The notes below the pieces were generated by a model that searched no databases, was not told the origin of the DNA, and saw only the letters and a program-made list of their open reading frames with translations. The position numbers and the translations under genes were made by a program. From NCBI GenBank assembly GCA_002689655.1, contig NZHC01000031.1, forward strand, positions 1 to 32,409: 32,409 nt of DNA. Reading direction: 5' to 3'. This document shows positions 15,495 through 25,322 of the stretch, in pieces (positions within the stretch are counted from its first letter, which is position 1; each line of letters starts with the position of its first letter). This stretch comes from Rhodopirellula sp. (GTDB taxonomy: Bacteria; Planctomycetota; Planctomycetia; Pirellulales; Pirellulaceae).

Positions 15495-16811
15495 ATGCCA
15501 AAAAAGTCCGCATCCAAGCGATCCCCAGCAAAGCGTTCAGCATCGAAAAAGCGAGGTCGACGTTCGACGAAGGCGGTAGATTCGTCCCAGCGTCTGCAGC
15601 GTTTTCTGGCCTCTGCGGGCTTTGGAAGCCGCAGACAGTGTGAAGAATTGATCGAAGCAGGTCGTGTTGATGTCGACGGACAAATTGTCACCAAACTTGG
15701 TTCGACAGTTGACAGTTCCGTCCAGAAAATTCGTGTCGATGGTGTATTGCTGAAGAAACAAAAGCCCGTTTATTACGCTGTGAATAAGCCGGTTGGCGTT
15801 GTCACAACCAATCGTGACCCACAAGGTCGCCCACGTGTCGTTGACCTCGTCCCTCCAGACGAACGTGTTTTCCCGGTTGGTAGGCTAGACCGAAGCAGTG
15901 AAGGTCTAATCCTGCTCACCAATGATGGTGAACTCGCACAGCGACTAACCCACCCAAAGTTCGGGGTCCGAAAGGTCTATCGAGTCACAGTGGCGGGAAA
16001 AGTCGAAACGGAAACCATGCGGCAAATGCGGAAGGGTATCCACATTGCAGAAGGTTTTGTTCAAGTAGAAGGTGCGAAACTGCTAAAGTCGCGCAGTCGC
16101 TCGACTGAACTTGAGATAGTGCTGCGTGAGGGTAAGAATCGCGAGATTCGACGGATCCTTGCCCGCTTGGGGCACAAGGTTCAAACCTTACGACGAATAG
16201 CCGTGGGGCCACTGCGATTGGGTGATGTCCCGCCAGGAGCCTACCGAGTTGTCACGTCACAGGAAGTAGAAAAACTTTGGACGGCAACGGAAACTGCTGC
16301 CGAGGAGACAGCAACACGCGGTCGGGGGAAACGAATCTCCCAGCGTTCAGGGCCAGCAAGAAGAGGCAATCTTAGAAAAACGGCAGCAAAAGGGACGAAT
16401 TCAGTAGCGGGACCTGTCAAACAACGGGGAAGCCGAAAAGCAACTCCAGCACCAAAGTCTCGCCAGCAAAACGTCGAATTCAATTTTTCCACTGAGCAGA
16501 GCACTTCGGCTGGAGCCGTGATCGGTGGAGATGCTGATTCAGTTGAAACACGATCACCCCGTAAAGGTACAAAACGAAAATCCAGCCGGTCAAAATCCGT
16601 GGTTCGCAACTCCAAAACAGCGAAAAAATCCTCGACAAAACGTGGTGGATTAAAAAAGCGTAAGACAGCAAAGCGAAAAACCAGTGGTGGCTCCGAAGCC
16701 ACCTCCACAGGACGCGACAAGAATCGGCGTGGTGCTGGCCGAACTCCCGCTGCAAAGAAGAAAACAGGTAATCAAAAGAAATCTGGTCCCAATCGAAAAC
16801 GCAGGAAATAG
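15495..16811 (+). CDS. rluB: RluB/RsuA-family pseudouridine synthase with long basic tail
   Basis: Isomerises a specific uridine in ribosomal RNA to pseudouridine. An S4 RNA-binding domain (about residues 32-78) precedes the catalytic domain. The catalytic Asp132 lies in Val-Gly-Arg-Leu-Asp-Arg-Ser-Ser-Glu-Gly-Leu, followed by Leu-Thr-Asn-Asp-Gly-Glu-Leu. Asn-Lys-Pro-Val-Gly-Val-Val-Thr-Thr-Asn-Arg-Asp-Pro-Gln-Gly-Arg-Pro resembles RluB more than RsuA, so 23S rRNA is the likely target. The first 28 residues are Lys/Arg/Ser-rich. From about residue 265 a tail of some 170 residues is almost entirely Lys, Arg, Ser, Thr, Gly and Ala; RluB has a basic tail, but this one is unusually long. ATG 15495 follows a weak AGG. 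The next gene starts at the base after the stop. Confidence 0.93.
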   Translation: MPKKSASKRSPAKRSASKKRGRRSTKAVDSSQRLQRFLASAGFGSRRQCEELIEAGRVDVDGQIVTKLGSTVDSSVQKIRVDGVLLKKQKPVYYAVNKPVGVVTTNRDPQGRPRVVDLVPPDERVFPVGRLDRSSEGLILLTNDGELAQRLTHPKFGVRKVYRVTVAGKVETETMRQMRKGIHIAEGFVQVEGAKLLKSRSRSTELEIVLREGKNREIRRILARLGHKVQTLRRIAVGPLRLGDVPPGAYRVVTSQEVEKLWTATETAAEETATRGRGKRISQRSGPARRGNLRKTAAKGTNSVAGPVKQRGSRKATPAPKSRQQNVEFNFSTEQSTSAGAVIGGDADSVETRSPRKGTKRKSSRSKSVVRNSKTAKKSSTKRGGLKKRKTAKRKTSGGSEATSTGRDKNRRGAGRTPAAKKKTGNQKKSGPNRKRRK

Positions 16812-17693
16812 ATGTCAAAACTGCATGCCGACTACTACGCCGATTCCATGCACCAGATCAGCGCATCACTGGAACGCAACGATCAAATTGGTGAGGGAAC
16901 CTACCTGATCCGAGTCGCAGCGGAGCCTCTCGCCAAGGCACTGGTGCCGGGGCAATTTGTGATGGTTCGCTTAGCCGGTACAAATGCCCCACTCATCGGT
17001 CGTGCCCTTGCTGTATACGACGTTGTTTCTGACGCCTCAGGAAACCCAGTCTGGATTGATCTGGTGTACCTGAAAAAAGGTTCATTCACAACAGCTTTGG
17101 CAGAATCTCCACTGGGTACGCAGATCACCCTCTGGGGGCCTCTGGGTAATGGATTCGCTAATCGCCCCTGCGATCGTCTGATCATGGTTTCAGGTGGCAT
17201 CGGACAAACCCCAATGCTGCTTCTGGGAAAGGAAGCAACAGGCCTACAGGACTTTGGTGACGAGACAAGAAAAAATGGCTGGGCACCTGCAGTCGAATTT
17301 ATTTACGGAGCCCGTCGTTCCAGCTTACTTGCTGGCGTGAGTGACTTTGAGAAAGCCGGTTTTCGGGTCACGCTTTGTACCGACGATGGCTCACAAGGAC
17401 AACAAAAACTTGTCCCTGACGTGCTTCGTGCTCGTTTGGCAGAGCTTGCTGGTTCAGGAGAAACGATCCGCGTGGCTACCTGCGGCCCGGAGATCATGAT
17501 GGAAAAGGTCGCTGAAGCATGCTTGGCAGTTGATGTCGACTGCCAAGTCAGCATGGAGACGCCAATGGCCTGCGGGATCGGCATCTGCTTCTCTTGCGTT
17601 GCCCAAGTCCGTCAGGATGGTCCCGAAGAATGGGACTACAAGCGGACCTGTGTCGAAGGTCCGATCTTCGATGCGGACCAAATCTGCTGGTGA
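16812..17693 (+). CDS. pyrK: PyrK-like dihydroorotate dehydrogenase electron-transfer flavoprotein
   Basis: Cytoplasmic FAD/[2Fe-2S] protein of the ferredoxin-reductase fold that in PyrDB-PyrK complexes passes electrons from dihydroorotate to NAD+. The N-terminal beta-barrel has Pro-Gly-Gln-Phe-Val-Met-Val-Arg and Ile-Gly-Arg-Ala-Leu-Ala, the flavin site. The nucleotide-binding domain has Val-Ser-Gly-Gly-Ile-Gly-Gln-Thr-Pro. The C-terminal cluster motif has Cys254, Cys259, Cys262 and Cys280 in C-x4-C-x2-C-x17-C spacing, with Met-Ala-Cys-Gly-Ile-Gly-Ile-Cys as in PyrK. Length is 293 residues against about 260 in the family. The ATG abuts the previous stop, so translation is probably coupled to rluB. 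No pyrD is nearby, so the partner is unproven. Confidence 0.88.
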   Translation: MSKLHADYYADSMHQISASLERNDQIGEGTYLIRVAAEPLAKALVPGQFVMVRLAGTNAPLIGRALAVYDVVSDASGNPVWIDLVYLKKGSFTTALAESPLGTQITLWGPLGNGFANRPCDRLIMVSGGIGQTPMLLLGKEATGLQDFGDETRKNGWAPAVEFIYGARRSSLLAGVSDFEKAGFRVTLCTDDGSQGQQKLVPDVLRARLAELAGSGETIRVATCGPEIMMEKVAEACLAVDVDCQVSMETPMACGIGICFSCVAQVRQDGPEEWDYKRTCVEGPIFDADQICW

Positions 17694-17717
17694 GCAATAC
17701 CCATCGCCGCGTTCCGA

Positions 17718-18641
17718 TTATCTATAAATCGAACCGCGAGTTGCAGGTGCTTCCGTTCCACTCGGGTAGCCGGTCGCGGAACCGGTGCTGCCTGGGGTGT
17801 AACCGCTAACCCCCGACGTCCCTTCCATGGAAGCTGGTGCAAGAACTGCGGATGGAGTAGAGGCTTCCAATGCCGCACTTGCAGTAGAGAATGCTGGTGA
17901 TGTCGCTGCTGGCGGAAGAATTTCCCCAGATGCCGCGGCAGGTGCTGGTGTTTTAAAACCGTTGGTACTGGATTTAGGTGGAGTAATTGCTGCGGTAGCA
18001 GTGCCACTGGTGGGGAATGTAAGACCTCCCTGCGGAATCGCAGGTGGCGTCGCGTAACCAGTGGAAGCAGGCTTTGCAAACGAGGGTTCTGGAACAGCAA
18101 AACCACTACTTGCTGTTTCTGAGGCTGCTGGGGCCTCTTTCGCCAAGTCTGACATGGTGAAGGCTGTTCCCGCACCTTCGACCTTCGGAGTCAATGCCTT
18201 ATTACCGAACGTGTAACCACTTGGCTTTGCAACTGGTGAAGCGGGTGCCTGGAAGCCAACCGACTTAGTCGCGGCGTTACCGTAAATACCATTCGCTTGC
18301 GCTGCTGCCAAATTGGGTGCGGTTGGCGATGGTGAAACCGAGTAACCCGGTGACGCACTCAAACCGGCAAGCTGCGCCGGTTGTGATGAGGGCAGCGGTG
18401 TGCTTGGTGCGGGAGCAGCGGTGCCGCCAGCGACCGAAGCAATCGCACTAGGGGTAACCTGCGAGCTTGGAGGAACTGGAAAACTCGAAGTGGGACCACT
18501 CTCGGCCAGAACCTCCGCAGCTGGTTCCTTCTTCTTCAGTGTGAGCAGATTCCGCCCCGACATGGAGCATCCTGACGAGACCATGCCTGCAAGCGTACAG
18601 GTGGTGACAACTACAATTGTTCGTTTGGTATTTCTAAGCAT
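17718..18641 (-). CDS. Low-complexity Ala/Ser/Pro/Thr-rich lipoprotein
   Basis: A 307-residue protein of unknown function. The N terminus is a clear lipoprotein signal: basic start, hydrophobic core, then Val-Ser-Ser-Gly-Cys at about residue 25. The rest is dominated by Ala, Ser, Pro, Thr and Gly with few charged residues, and no fold is recognisable. A loose motif recurs about eight times, Ser/Thr/Asn-Gly-Phe/Tyr followed by two or three residues and Pro (for example SGFAVP, TGYATP, NGFKTP, SGYTPG), suggesting an irregular repeat of short binding or surface segments. The antisense strand is also open for long stretches because of the biased composition, but the signal peptide supports the minus strand. 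It is convergent with pyrK, 24 bases apart. It is likely an envelope protein. Confidence 0.75.
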   Translation of the reverse strand: MLRNTKRTIVVVTTCTLAGMVSSGCSMSGRNLLTLKKKEPAAEVLAESGPTSSFPVPPSSQVTPSAIASVAGGTAAPAPSTPLPSSQPAQLAGLSASPGYSVSPSPTAPNLAAAQANGIYGNAATKSVGFQAPASPVAKPSGYTFGNKALTPKVEGAGTAFTMSDLAKEAPAASETASSGFAVPEPSFAKPASTGYATPPAIPQGGLTFPTSGTATAAITPPKSSTNGFKTPAPAAASGEILPPAATSPAFSTASAALEASTPSAVLAPASMEGTSGVSGYTPGSTGSATGYPSGTEAPATRGSIYR

Positions 18642-19024
18642 CCTGCCAACCTATGACACATGAATTCCGGACTGCCTCGAACGGAGTCATCGGCACCCAG
18701 CGTTGAACAAATCCACAAAATCGGTAAAGTCGACGCAGATTATCGCAACTCAACCGGACTTCCGGACGTTAGGACGCCAGCTCAGGTGATGTCAATGTCA
18801 GCTTCAGATCAGTGTTGCAAATTCCATGGATAAGGCGTGTTTCACGGCTCATGTCCGTTCCTTGCCGCTCAACTCGTTGTTGTAAAGCTGGAGTGAACTA
18901 CCGAAAACTGGCGGAGTCAAAAAAAAGCCCACCCGATCAAGGGTGGGCTTAATGACAAAGCGTCCATCGTGAAGCGTACAAATTTGCTAACCAAGATTTA
19001 CCAACATATTGACATTTCGGAGCA
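18642..19024. other. Intergenic region between gltD and the low-complexity lipoprotein
   Basis: About 380 bases containing the gltD terminator at 18919-18949 and, nearer 18642, the presumed promoter of the lipoprotein gene, for which no convincing -35/-10 pair was found. No gene seen. Confidence 0.55.
18919..18949 (-). terminator. Rho-independent terminator of the gltB-gltD unit
   Basis: Read on the minus strand, a perfect 9-bp stem (AGCCCACCC with GGGTGGGCT, 18926-18949) and a 6-base loop are followed by a run of eight T residues (18919-18926). No T run follows on the plus strand, so it works for minus-strand transcription, 76 bases after the gltD stop. Confidence 0.92.
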
Positions 19025-20533
19025 TCAGGAAGCAGCCACTTCCATTGAAGTCCCCATGGTTTGGCCCGGTGCAGGCAGATCACTGTAACCCTGCAGGTAA
19101 ATATCGATCGCGCGGGCCGCCCCTCGACCTTCGTTGATCGCCCACACCACAAGACTTTGGCCGCGACGACAGTCACCAGCGGCAAATACGCCGTCAACAT
19201 TCGTGGCAAAGTGACCATGCTCAGCTTTGAAATTGCTACGGGAATCGACCTCTAGCCCTGCGGCTTCCGCCACGTAGGATTCAGGTCCAAGGAATCCCAT
19301 CGCCAACAGGATCAACTGTGCAGGCCATTCTTTCTCAGAGCCCTCAACCTCACTCATCGCCCAGCCCCCATCATCCTTCTTGACCCATTCGACCTGAACG
19401 GTCTTAATCCCCCGGAGCTTACCAGCATCATCAAGTAGGTATTCTTTACTGAGTAGTTGATACTGCCGCGGATCGTGCCCAAATTTGGCGGCAGCCTCTT
19501 CGTGCCCGTAATCCACACGAAAAATGCGAGGCCATTCCGGCCAAGGGTTATCGTCAGCTCGCTCCTCAGGTGGCTTAGGCAACAATTCAAAATTAACCAC
19601 GCTTCGGCAGCCATGACGGATGCTGGTTCCAATACAGTCTGTACCAGTGTCACCGCCGCCGATCACGATCACATCCTTGCCTTCTGCACTGATGAATTGT
19701 TCGCTATTGGCATCACCATGAACCATCTGTTTCGTGTTTCCGGTGAGAAATTCCATCGCAAAGACAACACCTTCCGCTTCGCGATTCGGTAACGGCAAAT
19801 CACGAGGTTTTGTCGCACCACAAGCAAACAAAACAGAATCAAAGTCCTGCTGTAGATCGCTTAAAGAAATATCTTTGCCAATGTTAGCACCGGTGACAAA
19901 CTTGATTCCCTCTTCAGTCATTTTGTCAACACGACGCTGAACGGCTTCCTTGGACAGCTTCATATTCGGGATGCCATATTGCAACAAACCACCGATACGA
20001 TCAGCTCGTTCATAGACAGTAACGCTGTGACCGACCTTGTTGAGTTGATCCGCCGCTGACAATCCGGCCGGTCCGCTTCCCACGATAGCCACGGACTTCC
20101 CGGTTCGACTGGTGGGCGGAGTTGGCTTTATCCAGCCTTCTGCCCATGCGCGGTCAACAATTGCATTTTCAATATTCTTGATTGTTACCGGTGGATTCGT
20201 AATTCCAAGCACACACGAGCCCTCACACGGAGCCGGGCAGGTTCGCCCAGTAAACTCTGGGAAGTTATTCGTCTTGTGCAGTCGCTCGCTGGCTTCCTTC
20301 CACCGATTGTTATAAACGAGATCATTCCACTCTGGAATCAAGTTATCGATGGGACACCCAGTCGTCGACTGACAGAATGGAACGCCACAATCCATGCAAC
20401 GCGCTCCCTGATCCTTCAGATGTTCTACGCGTGGCTCGGTGTAGATCTCGTCGTAATCATTGATCCGTACGACGGGCAGTCGCCAGGGAACTTTTTTACG
20501 ATCGAACTCTTTAAAACCTGTTGGCTTACCCAT
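19025..20533 (-). CDS. gltD: Glutamate synthase [NADPH] small subunit
   Basis: Beta subunit of NADPH-dependent glutamate synthase; it takes electrons from NADPH through FAD and iron-sulfur clusters to the large subunit. The 502 residues match the family (about 470-500). Two N-terminal cysteine clusters are visible, Cys46, Cys49, Cys54 and Cys60, then Cys99, Cys103 and Cys107. They precede the FAD site [10 protein letters not shown] and the NADPH site [11 protein letters not shown], with Ala-Ala-Gly-Asp-Cys-Arg-Arg-Gly near the C terminus. The ATG at 20533 has a good GGAG ribosome-binding site about 9 bases upstream. It follows gltB by about 100 bases and ends at a strong terminator, which makes it the last gene of the unit. 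Confidence 0.98.
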   Translation of the reverse strand: MGKPTGFKEFDRKKVPWRLPVVRINDYDEIYTEPRVEHLKDQGARCMDCGVPFCQSTTGCPIDNLIPEWNDLVYNNRWKEASERLHKTNNFPEFTGRTCPAPCEGSCVLGITNPPVTIKNIENAIVDRAWAEGWIKPTPPTSRTGKSVAIVGSGPAGLSAADQLNKVGHSVTVYERADRIGGLLQYGIPNMKLSKEAVQRRVDKMTEEGIKFVTGANIGKDISLSDLQQDFDSVLFACGATKPRDLPLPNREAEGVVFAMEFLTGNTKQMVHGDANSEQFISAEGKDVIVIGGGDTGTDCIGTSIRHGCRSVVNFELLPKPPEERADDNPWPEWPRIFRVDYGHEEAAAKFGHDPRQYQLLSKEYLLDDAGKLRGIKTVQVEWVKKDDGGWAMSEVEGSEKEWPAQLILLAMGFLGPESYVAEAAGLEVDSRSNFKAEHGHFATNVDGVFAAGDCRRGQSLVVWAINEGRGAARAIDIYLQGYSDLPAPGQTMGTSMEVAAS

Positions 20534-20636
20534 GTGCTATTCTCCTTCAGTGAAGGTCGATGATTTTATAAATGCTTTACAAACGATTACGGCCCATTCG
20601 TCAAAACAACGGGCTTCAAATATGCGGTGCTAAATA

Positions 20637-23600
20637 TCAGGCATTCGCGGCTGCCTGCGTTTTCAATTCATTTAAGACGCGTTTGTAATCCGTTGGCATC
20701 ACTTTGATGCACTGCGAGATGAACTGTGACCAATTGGCTAGTGCTTCTGCGGCAACGGCACTTCCGGTCAGTTCAGCATGACGCTTGATCAACGACTGAA
20801 CGTCTGCCTCTTCCTCCGCATCTGCGATCGCTTCCAAATCCACCGTTGCCAAATTGCAATTGAGGTTGAAATCACCATCACGGTCCCAAATGTAGGCAAT
20901 GCCACCCGACATCCCTGCGGCAAAGTTCCTACCGGTTGGCCCAAGTACAACGACACGCCCGCCCGTCATGTACTCGCAACCGTGATCACCAACACCTTCA
21001 ATCACGGTACGGGCACCGCTGTTACGCACACAGAAACGTTCTGCTGCCCGACCACGGAAAAAAGCTTCTCCACCTGTCGCTCCATACAAGCAAACATTAC
21101 CAATCAGGATATTCTCGTGAGCTGTGAAACTACTCTGAACCGGAGGATAAACAACAAGTCGTCCACCACTCAATCCCTTACCGACATAGTCATTCGCATC
21201 ACCTTCCAAGTTGATGGTGATCCCATGCGACAAAAACGCCCCAAGACTCTGCCCCGCCGATCCAGTCAACTCAATGCGGATGGTATCTTCGGGCAGCCCA
21301 CTCTGACCGTAACGCTTGGCAACCTCGTTACTCAAAATTGTGCCCACCGTGCGATTGATATTCACAATCGGCGTCTTGATTGTGACTGGCTCGCCGGACT
21401 CGAGAGCAGGTTTTGCCTGTTCCAGCAACACAGTCATATCCAGCGATTTTTCCAAGGCGTGATCCTGAGCCTGTGAGCAAATAACACCTACATTCTCATG
21501 TGGCTTATTGGCAGGCATTAGCACTGAAGTCAAATCCAACCCATCGGCTTTCCAGTGATTGATTGCCTTGTCTGTCTTGAGCACTTCACTGCGGCCAACC
21601 ATCTCATCAATGGTTCGGAAGCCAAGCTCAGCCATGATGCGTCTTGCTTCCTCCGCGACCATGAACAAGTAATTGACAACGTGTTCGGGCTTGCCATTGA
21701 ATTTTTTTCGTAAATCAGGATCCTGTGTCGCGATTCCAACAGGGCAGGTATTCAAATGGCACTTCCGCATCATGATGCATCCCAACGTAATGAGTGGTGC
21801 AGTTGAGAAACCAAACTCCTCTGCTCCCAGTAATGCAGCGACCACCACGTCACGTCCCGTTTTCAGTCCACCGTCCGTTTGCAGCACAACACGACTGCGA
21901 AGATCGTTGAGCACAAGTACTTGATGAGTCTCGGCGATCCCCAATTCCCAAGGCAAGCCGGCGTGCTTGATACTCGTCAGTGGCGAGGCTCCTGTGCCAC
22001 CGGTATCACCTGAAATCAGAATATGATCTGCGTGTGCTTTGGCAACACCAGATGCGATCACACCCACCCCGACCTCACTGACCAGTTTGACACTGATACG
22101 AGCAGCACGATTAGCATTCTTTAAATCATGAATCAGTTGCGCCAAATCTTCAATTGAGTAGATATCGTGATGCGGAGGCGGACTGATCAGGCCAACGCCT
22201 GGTGTGCTGTAGCGTATCCTGGCAATGTTGGTATCAACTTTCCGCCCCGGCAACTCACCACCTTCACCAGGCTTTGCTCCCTGCGAAATCTTAATCTGTA
22301 TTTCATCGGCGTTGGTGAGATACTCAATGGTCACCCCAAAGCGTCCTGAAGCCACTTGTTTGATGGCAGATCGCTTTGAGTCACCATTATCAAGCGTTTG
22401 AAATCGGATCGGATCTTCACCACCTTCACCGGTATTGCTTTTTCCACCTAGGCGATTCATCGCAACCGCAAGCGTTTCATGCGACTCAGCACTGATGCTT
22501 CCAAAACTCATCGCACCTGTGCAAAATCGTTTGACGATTTCACTTGCTGGCTCAACCTCCTCGATTGGGATGGACTGTACTGAGGAGCTATCAAATTCCA
22601 GCAACCCACGAAGTGTACAGCGAGACCGACTGTCTTCATTGATGGCTTGCGCAAACTTCCAATATTCACTCTCGTCATTCTTACGTGCAGCAATCTGCAG
22701 ACTGGAGATGGACATGGGCGACCAAGCATGCTTTTCACCCTCGGCTCGCCAATGATATTCACCCAGGTTCGGGAGCTGCTTCAACCGGCTGTCAACATTC
22801 TCCGGGAAACCCAGGTTGTGCCTTCGCAATGTTTCCTCCGCGATGACGTCAAATGAAACACCTTGAATACGGCTTGCAGTCCCCACAAAACAGACATCAA
22901 TCACCTCGTCTTTCAAACCGAGCGCTTCGAATATCTGGGCTCCTTTGTAGCTTTGCAGCGTACTGATTCCCATCTTTGCCATCACCTTCAACATGCCCTT
23001 ACCGACACCTTTTCGGTAAGCAGCAACGACCTTGTCATCATCAAGCGAGGGATCCATGAGCCCATCGCGTCTCGCTTGCCACAATGCTTCAAACGCCAGA
23101 TACGGATTGATCGCATCTGCGCCGTAACCAATCAACAAACAGTGGTGATGCACCTCTCTCGCCTCACCCGTTTCGATCGCAAGACCAATCCGGGTACGCT
23201 TGGCCTGTTTGACCAAATGATGGTGAACAGACCCTACCGCCATCAAAGCGCTGACCGGAACACGACCCTGCCCCATCGAGCGATCGCTCAATACAACCAT
23301 TTCGATCCCCTCGTCGGCAGCTGCCTCAGCTTCAGCGGCAATTCGGGAAAGTGTTTGCTGTAGTCCCGCTTTGCCCTCACTACGATCGAATGTGATATCG
23401 ATCACACGGCTTTTCCAACCCTTACTATTAAGGTGTTTCAGTGCGGCAACCTCTTCATTGGTCAATATTGGATGATCCACCAGCAAACGATGGCAATGCT
23501 CCGGACTCACGTCCAAGAGATTTTTCTCCGGCCCGATGTAGCACTCCAGCGACATGATGACCTCTTCACGAATGGAATCGATCGAAGGGTTCGTCACCTG

Positions 23601-25205
23601 TGCAAATAGTTGCTTGAAGTAATCATAAATCATGCGTGGCTTATCGCTGAGACAAGCGATGGCGCTATCGTTACCCATGGACCCAACAGGATCACGTAAC
23701 TGCTCAACAAGAGGTCGGAGCATGAACTTCATGGTTTCCGCCGTGTATCCAAAAGCTTGCATACGAGGCAGCAGTGAATCACCGTCAAAACTATGTGGCT
23801 CCGTCTCAGGATGCAGGTCAGCAAGGCGAATTCGTTGGTCTTTCAACCATGAACCGTACGGCTTTACACGTGCGAAATCACTCTTCAATTCCTCATCAGG
23901 AATCAAGCGTCCAGCCTTGAAATCAACGAGGAACATTTTTCCCGGTTGCAATCGCCCCTTTTCCTTGACGATGGCTGGATCAACTGGCAGCACACCCACT
24001 TCGCTTCCCATGATCACACGGTCATCGTGCGTGATGTAATAACGACTGGGACGCAAGCCATTACGATCAAGCGTCGCGCCAATGTACTGCCCATCTGTAA
24101 ACGCAATCGATGCAGGCCCATCCCACGGTTCCATCATGCACGAAAAGTACTCATAAAAGGCACGTTTCTCTTCTGGCATCGTTTCATGCTTCTGCCAAGC
24201 CTCGGGCACCATCATCATGATGGCTTCCTGCAGCGTGCGTCCGTTCATTAACAGAAACTCCAACACGTTGTCGAACGTTCCAGAATCACTGCAGTGAGGC
24301 TCAACGACGGGAAAGAGTTTCTCAAGATCATCGCCAAACAACGCACTTTCAGCAGACCCCTCGCGGGCTCTCATCCAGTTTTTATTACCGCGAAGAGTGT
24401 TGATTTCACCATTGTGACTCATGAATCTGAGTGGCTGCGCGCGATCCCAACTCGGAAACGTGTTTGTCGAAAACCGACTGTGCACCATGGCCAAGTGGGT
24501 TTCAAAGTCCTGATCCCTGAGGTCAGGGAAATAGGGAAGCACCTGCGCCGGCGTCAGCATTCCCTTGTAGATAATGACTTTGGTGCTGAGCGAGCAAATG
24601 TAAAACATCAAAGCCTGCTTCAAGTCCTCACTGCCTCGCAGCAAGTGACTCGCCTGCTTATGAATCATGTAGAGCTTGCGTTCGAACGCTTCACCCTCAA
24701 GCCCGTCCTCGGCCCCCACAAACAACTGCTCAATTCGTGGCTCGCTCGCCCGAGCCGTTGGACCAATATCGGCAAGGTCTGCCATCTGAGGCACATCCCG
24801 CCAACCGATAAGTTGTTGCCCCGCGTCCGTCACAAGCTTCTGGATCGTCTGTTTGCACAGAGTTCGTTCGCCATCATCGTCTGGCAGAAAGACCAATCCT
24901 GCAGCGAAACGCCCAGGAGCTGGTAACTCAACTCCCAGATCCTGCTTCGCTATCTTGGCAAGGAATTTGTGCGGCAGTCCGCACATGATGCCGGAACCAT
25001 CACCGGTATTAGGCTCGCAACCGCAAGCACCACGATGGTCCATTGCCTGTAGAATCTGATCGGCATCAAGAACATTCTGATGGCTCGGTACGCCCTTGAT
25101 ATGGGCAATGAAACCCACACCACAGGCATCTTTTTCGAGCTCCGGATCGTAAAGGCCCTGCGCGGGCGGTAAATGAAATGGTTTTTTCATAATGCTATTT
25201 GTCAT
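20637..25205 (-). CDS. gltB: Glutamate synthase [NADPH] large subunit
   Basis: Alpha subunit of glutamate synthase; it releases ammonia from glutamine and transfers it to 2-oxoglutarate to make glutamate. The glutaminase nucleophile is Cys28 in Asp-Ala-Cys-Gly-Val-Gly-Phe, exposed after removal of a short propeptide. The central and FMN domains follow, with Gly-Ala-Met-Ser-Phe-Gly-Ser-Ile-Ser and a [10 protein letters not shown] segment. The 3Fe-4S cysteines are in [12 protein letters not shown] (about residues 1120-1132). The C-terminal Gly-x-Gly beta-helix contains Gly-Gly-Arg-Val-Val-Val-Leu-Gly. I chose ATG 25205 (1522 residues), preceded by GAGAG six bases upstream. Other ATGs lie at 25238 and 25190, and the open frame reaches 25307. 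Confidence 0.97.
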   Translation of the reverse strand: MTNSIMKKPFHLPPAQGLYDPELEKDACGVGFIAHIKGVPSHQNVLDADQILQAMDHRGACGCEPNTGDGSGIMCGLPHKFLAKIAKQDLGVELPAPGRFAAGLVFLPDDDGERTLCKQTIQKLVTDAGQQLIGWRDVPQMADLADIGPTARASEPRIEQLFVGAEDGLEGEAFERKLYMIHKQASHLLRGSEDLKQALMFYICSLSTKVIIYKGMLTPAQVLPYFPDLRDQDFETHLAMVHSRFSTNTFPSWDRAQPLRFMSHNGEINTLRGNKNWMRAREGSAESALFGDDLEKLFPVVEPHCSDSGTFDNVLEFLLMNGRTLQEAIMMMVPEAWQKHETMPEEKRAFYEYFSCMMEPWDGPASIAFTDGQYIGATLDRNGLRPSRYYITHDDRVIMGSEVGVLPVDPAIVKEKGRLQPGKMFLVDFKAGRLIPDEELKSDFARVKPYGSWLKDQRIRLADLHPETEPHSFDGDSLLPRMQAFGYTAETMKFMLRPLVEQLRDPVGSMGNDSAIACLSDKPRMIYDYFKQLFAQVTNPSIDSIREEVIMSLECYIGPEKNLLDVSPEHCHRLLVDHPILTNEEVAALKHLNSKGWKSRVIDITFDRSEGKAGLQQTLSRIAAEAEAAADEGIEMVVLSDRSMGQGRVPVSALMAVGSVHHHLVKQAKRTRIGLAIETGEAREVHHHCLLIGYGADAINPYLAFEALWQARRDGLMDPSLDDDKVVAAYRKGVGKGMLKVMAKMGISTLQSYKGAQIFEALGLKDEVIDVCFVGTASRIQGVSFDVIAEETLRRHNLGFPENVDSRLKQLPNLGEYHWRAEGEKHAWSPMSISSLQIAARKNDESEYWKFAQAINEDSRSRCTLRGLLEFDSSSVQSIPIEEVEPASEIVKRFCTGAMSFGSISAESHETLAVAMNRLGGKSNTGEGGEDPIRFQTLDNGDSKRSAIKQVASGRFGVTIEYLTNADEIQIKISQGAKPGEGGELPGRKVDTNIARIRYSTPGVGLISPPPHHDIYSIEDLAQLIHDLKNANRAARISVKLVSEVGVGVIASGVAKAHADHILISGDTGGTGASPLTSIKHAGLPWELGIAETHQVLVLNDLRSRVVLQTDGGLKTGRDVVVAALLGAEEFGFSTAPLITLGCIMMRKCHLNTCPVGIATQDPDLRKKFNGKPEHVVNYLFMVAEEARRIMAELGFRTIDEMVGRSEVLKTDKAINHWKADGLDLTSVLMPANKPHENVGVICSQAQDHALEKSLDMTVLLEQAKPALESGEPVTIKTPIVNINRTVGTILSNEVAKRYGQSGLPEDTIRIELTGSAGQSLGAFLSHGITINLEGDANDYVGKGLSGGRLVVYPPVQSSFTAHENILIGNVCLYGATGGEAFFRGRAAERFCVRNSGARTVIEGVGDHGCEYMTGGRVVVLGPTGRNFAAGMSGGIAYIWDRDGDFNLNCNLATVDLEAIADAEEEADVQSLIKRHAELTGSAVAAEALANWSQFISQCIKVMPTDYKRVLNELKTQAAANA

Positions 25206-25275
25206 TTGTGACTCTCTTATCCTGAAGGGATTCGTCATCGCTCGGCACCTGAATCGCTTCTGCGCAGTGGCAGGC

Positions 25276-25285
25276 TCGACGTCGA
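25276..25285. promoter_or_regulatory. 10-bp palindrome upstream of gltB
   Basis: TCGACGTCGA is perfectly palindromic and lies about 70-80 bases upstream of the gltB ATG, in the 117-base gap after the LysR gene. It may be part of a regulator site, but short palindromes of this kind also arise by chance. Confidence 0.25.
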
Positions 25286-25322
25286 TTGAACGTAGACGCT
25301 TCACCACCTCAACATGAATCTG

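Noticed and set aside
17827-18663. Plus-strand Ala/Gly/Val-rich open frames opposite the low-complexity lipoprotein
   Set aside because: They arise from the biased composition of the minus-strand gene, which has a proper lipoprotein signal; the plus frames have none.
23632-24926. Long plus-strand open frames opposite gltB
   Set aside because: They are antisense shadows of a highly conserved glutamate synthase gene and show no domain of their own.
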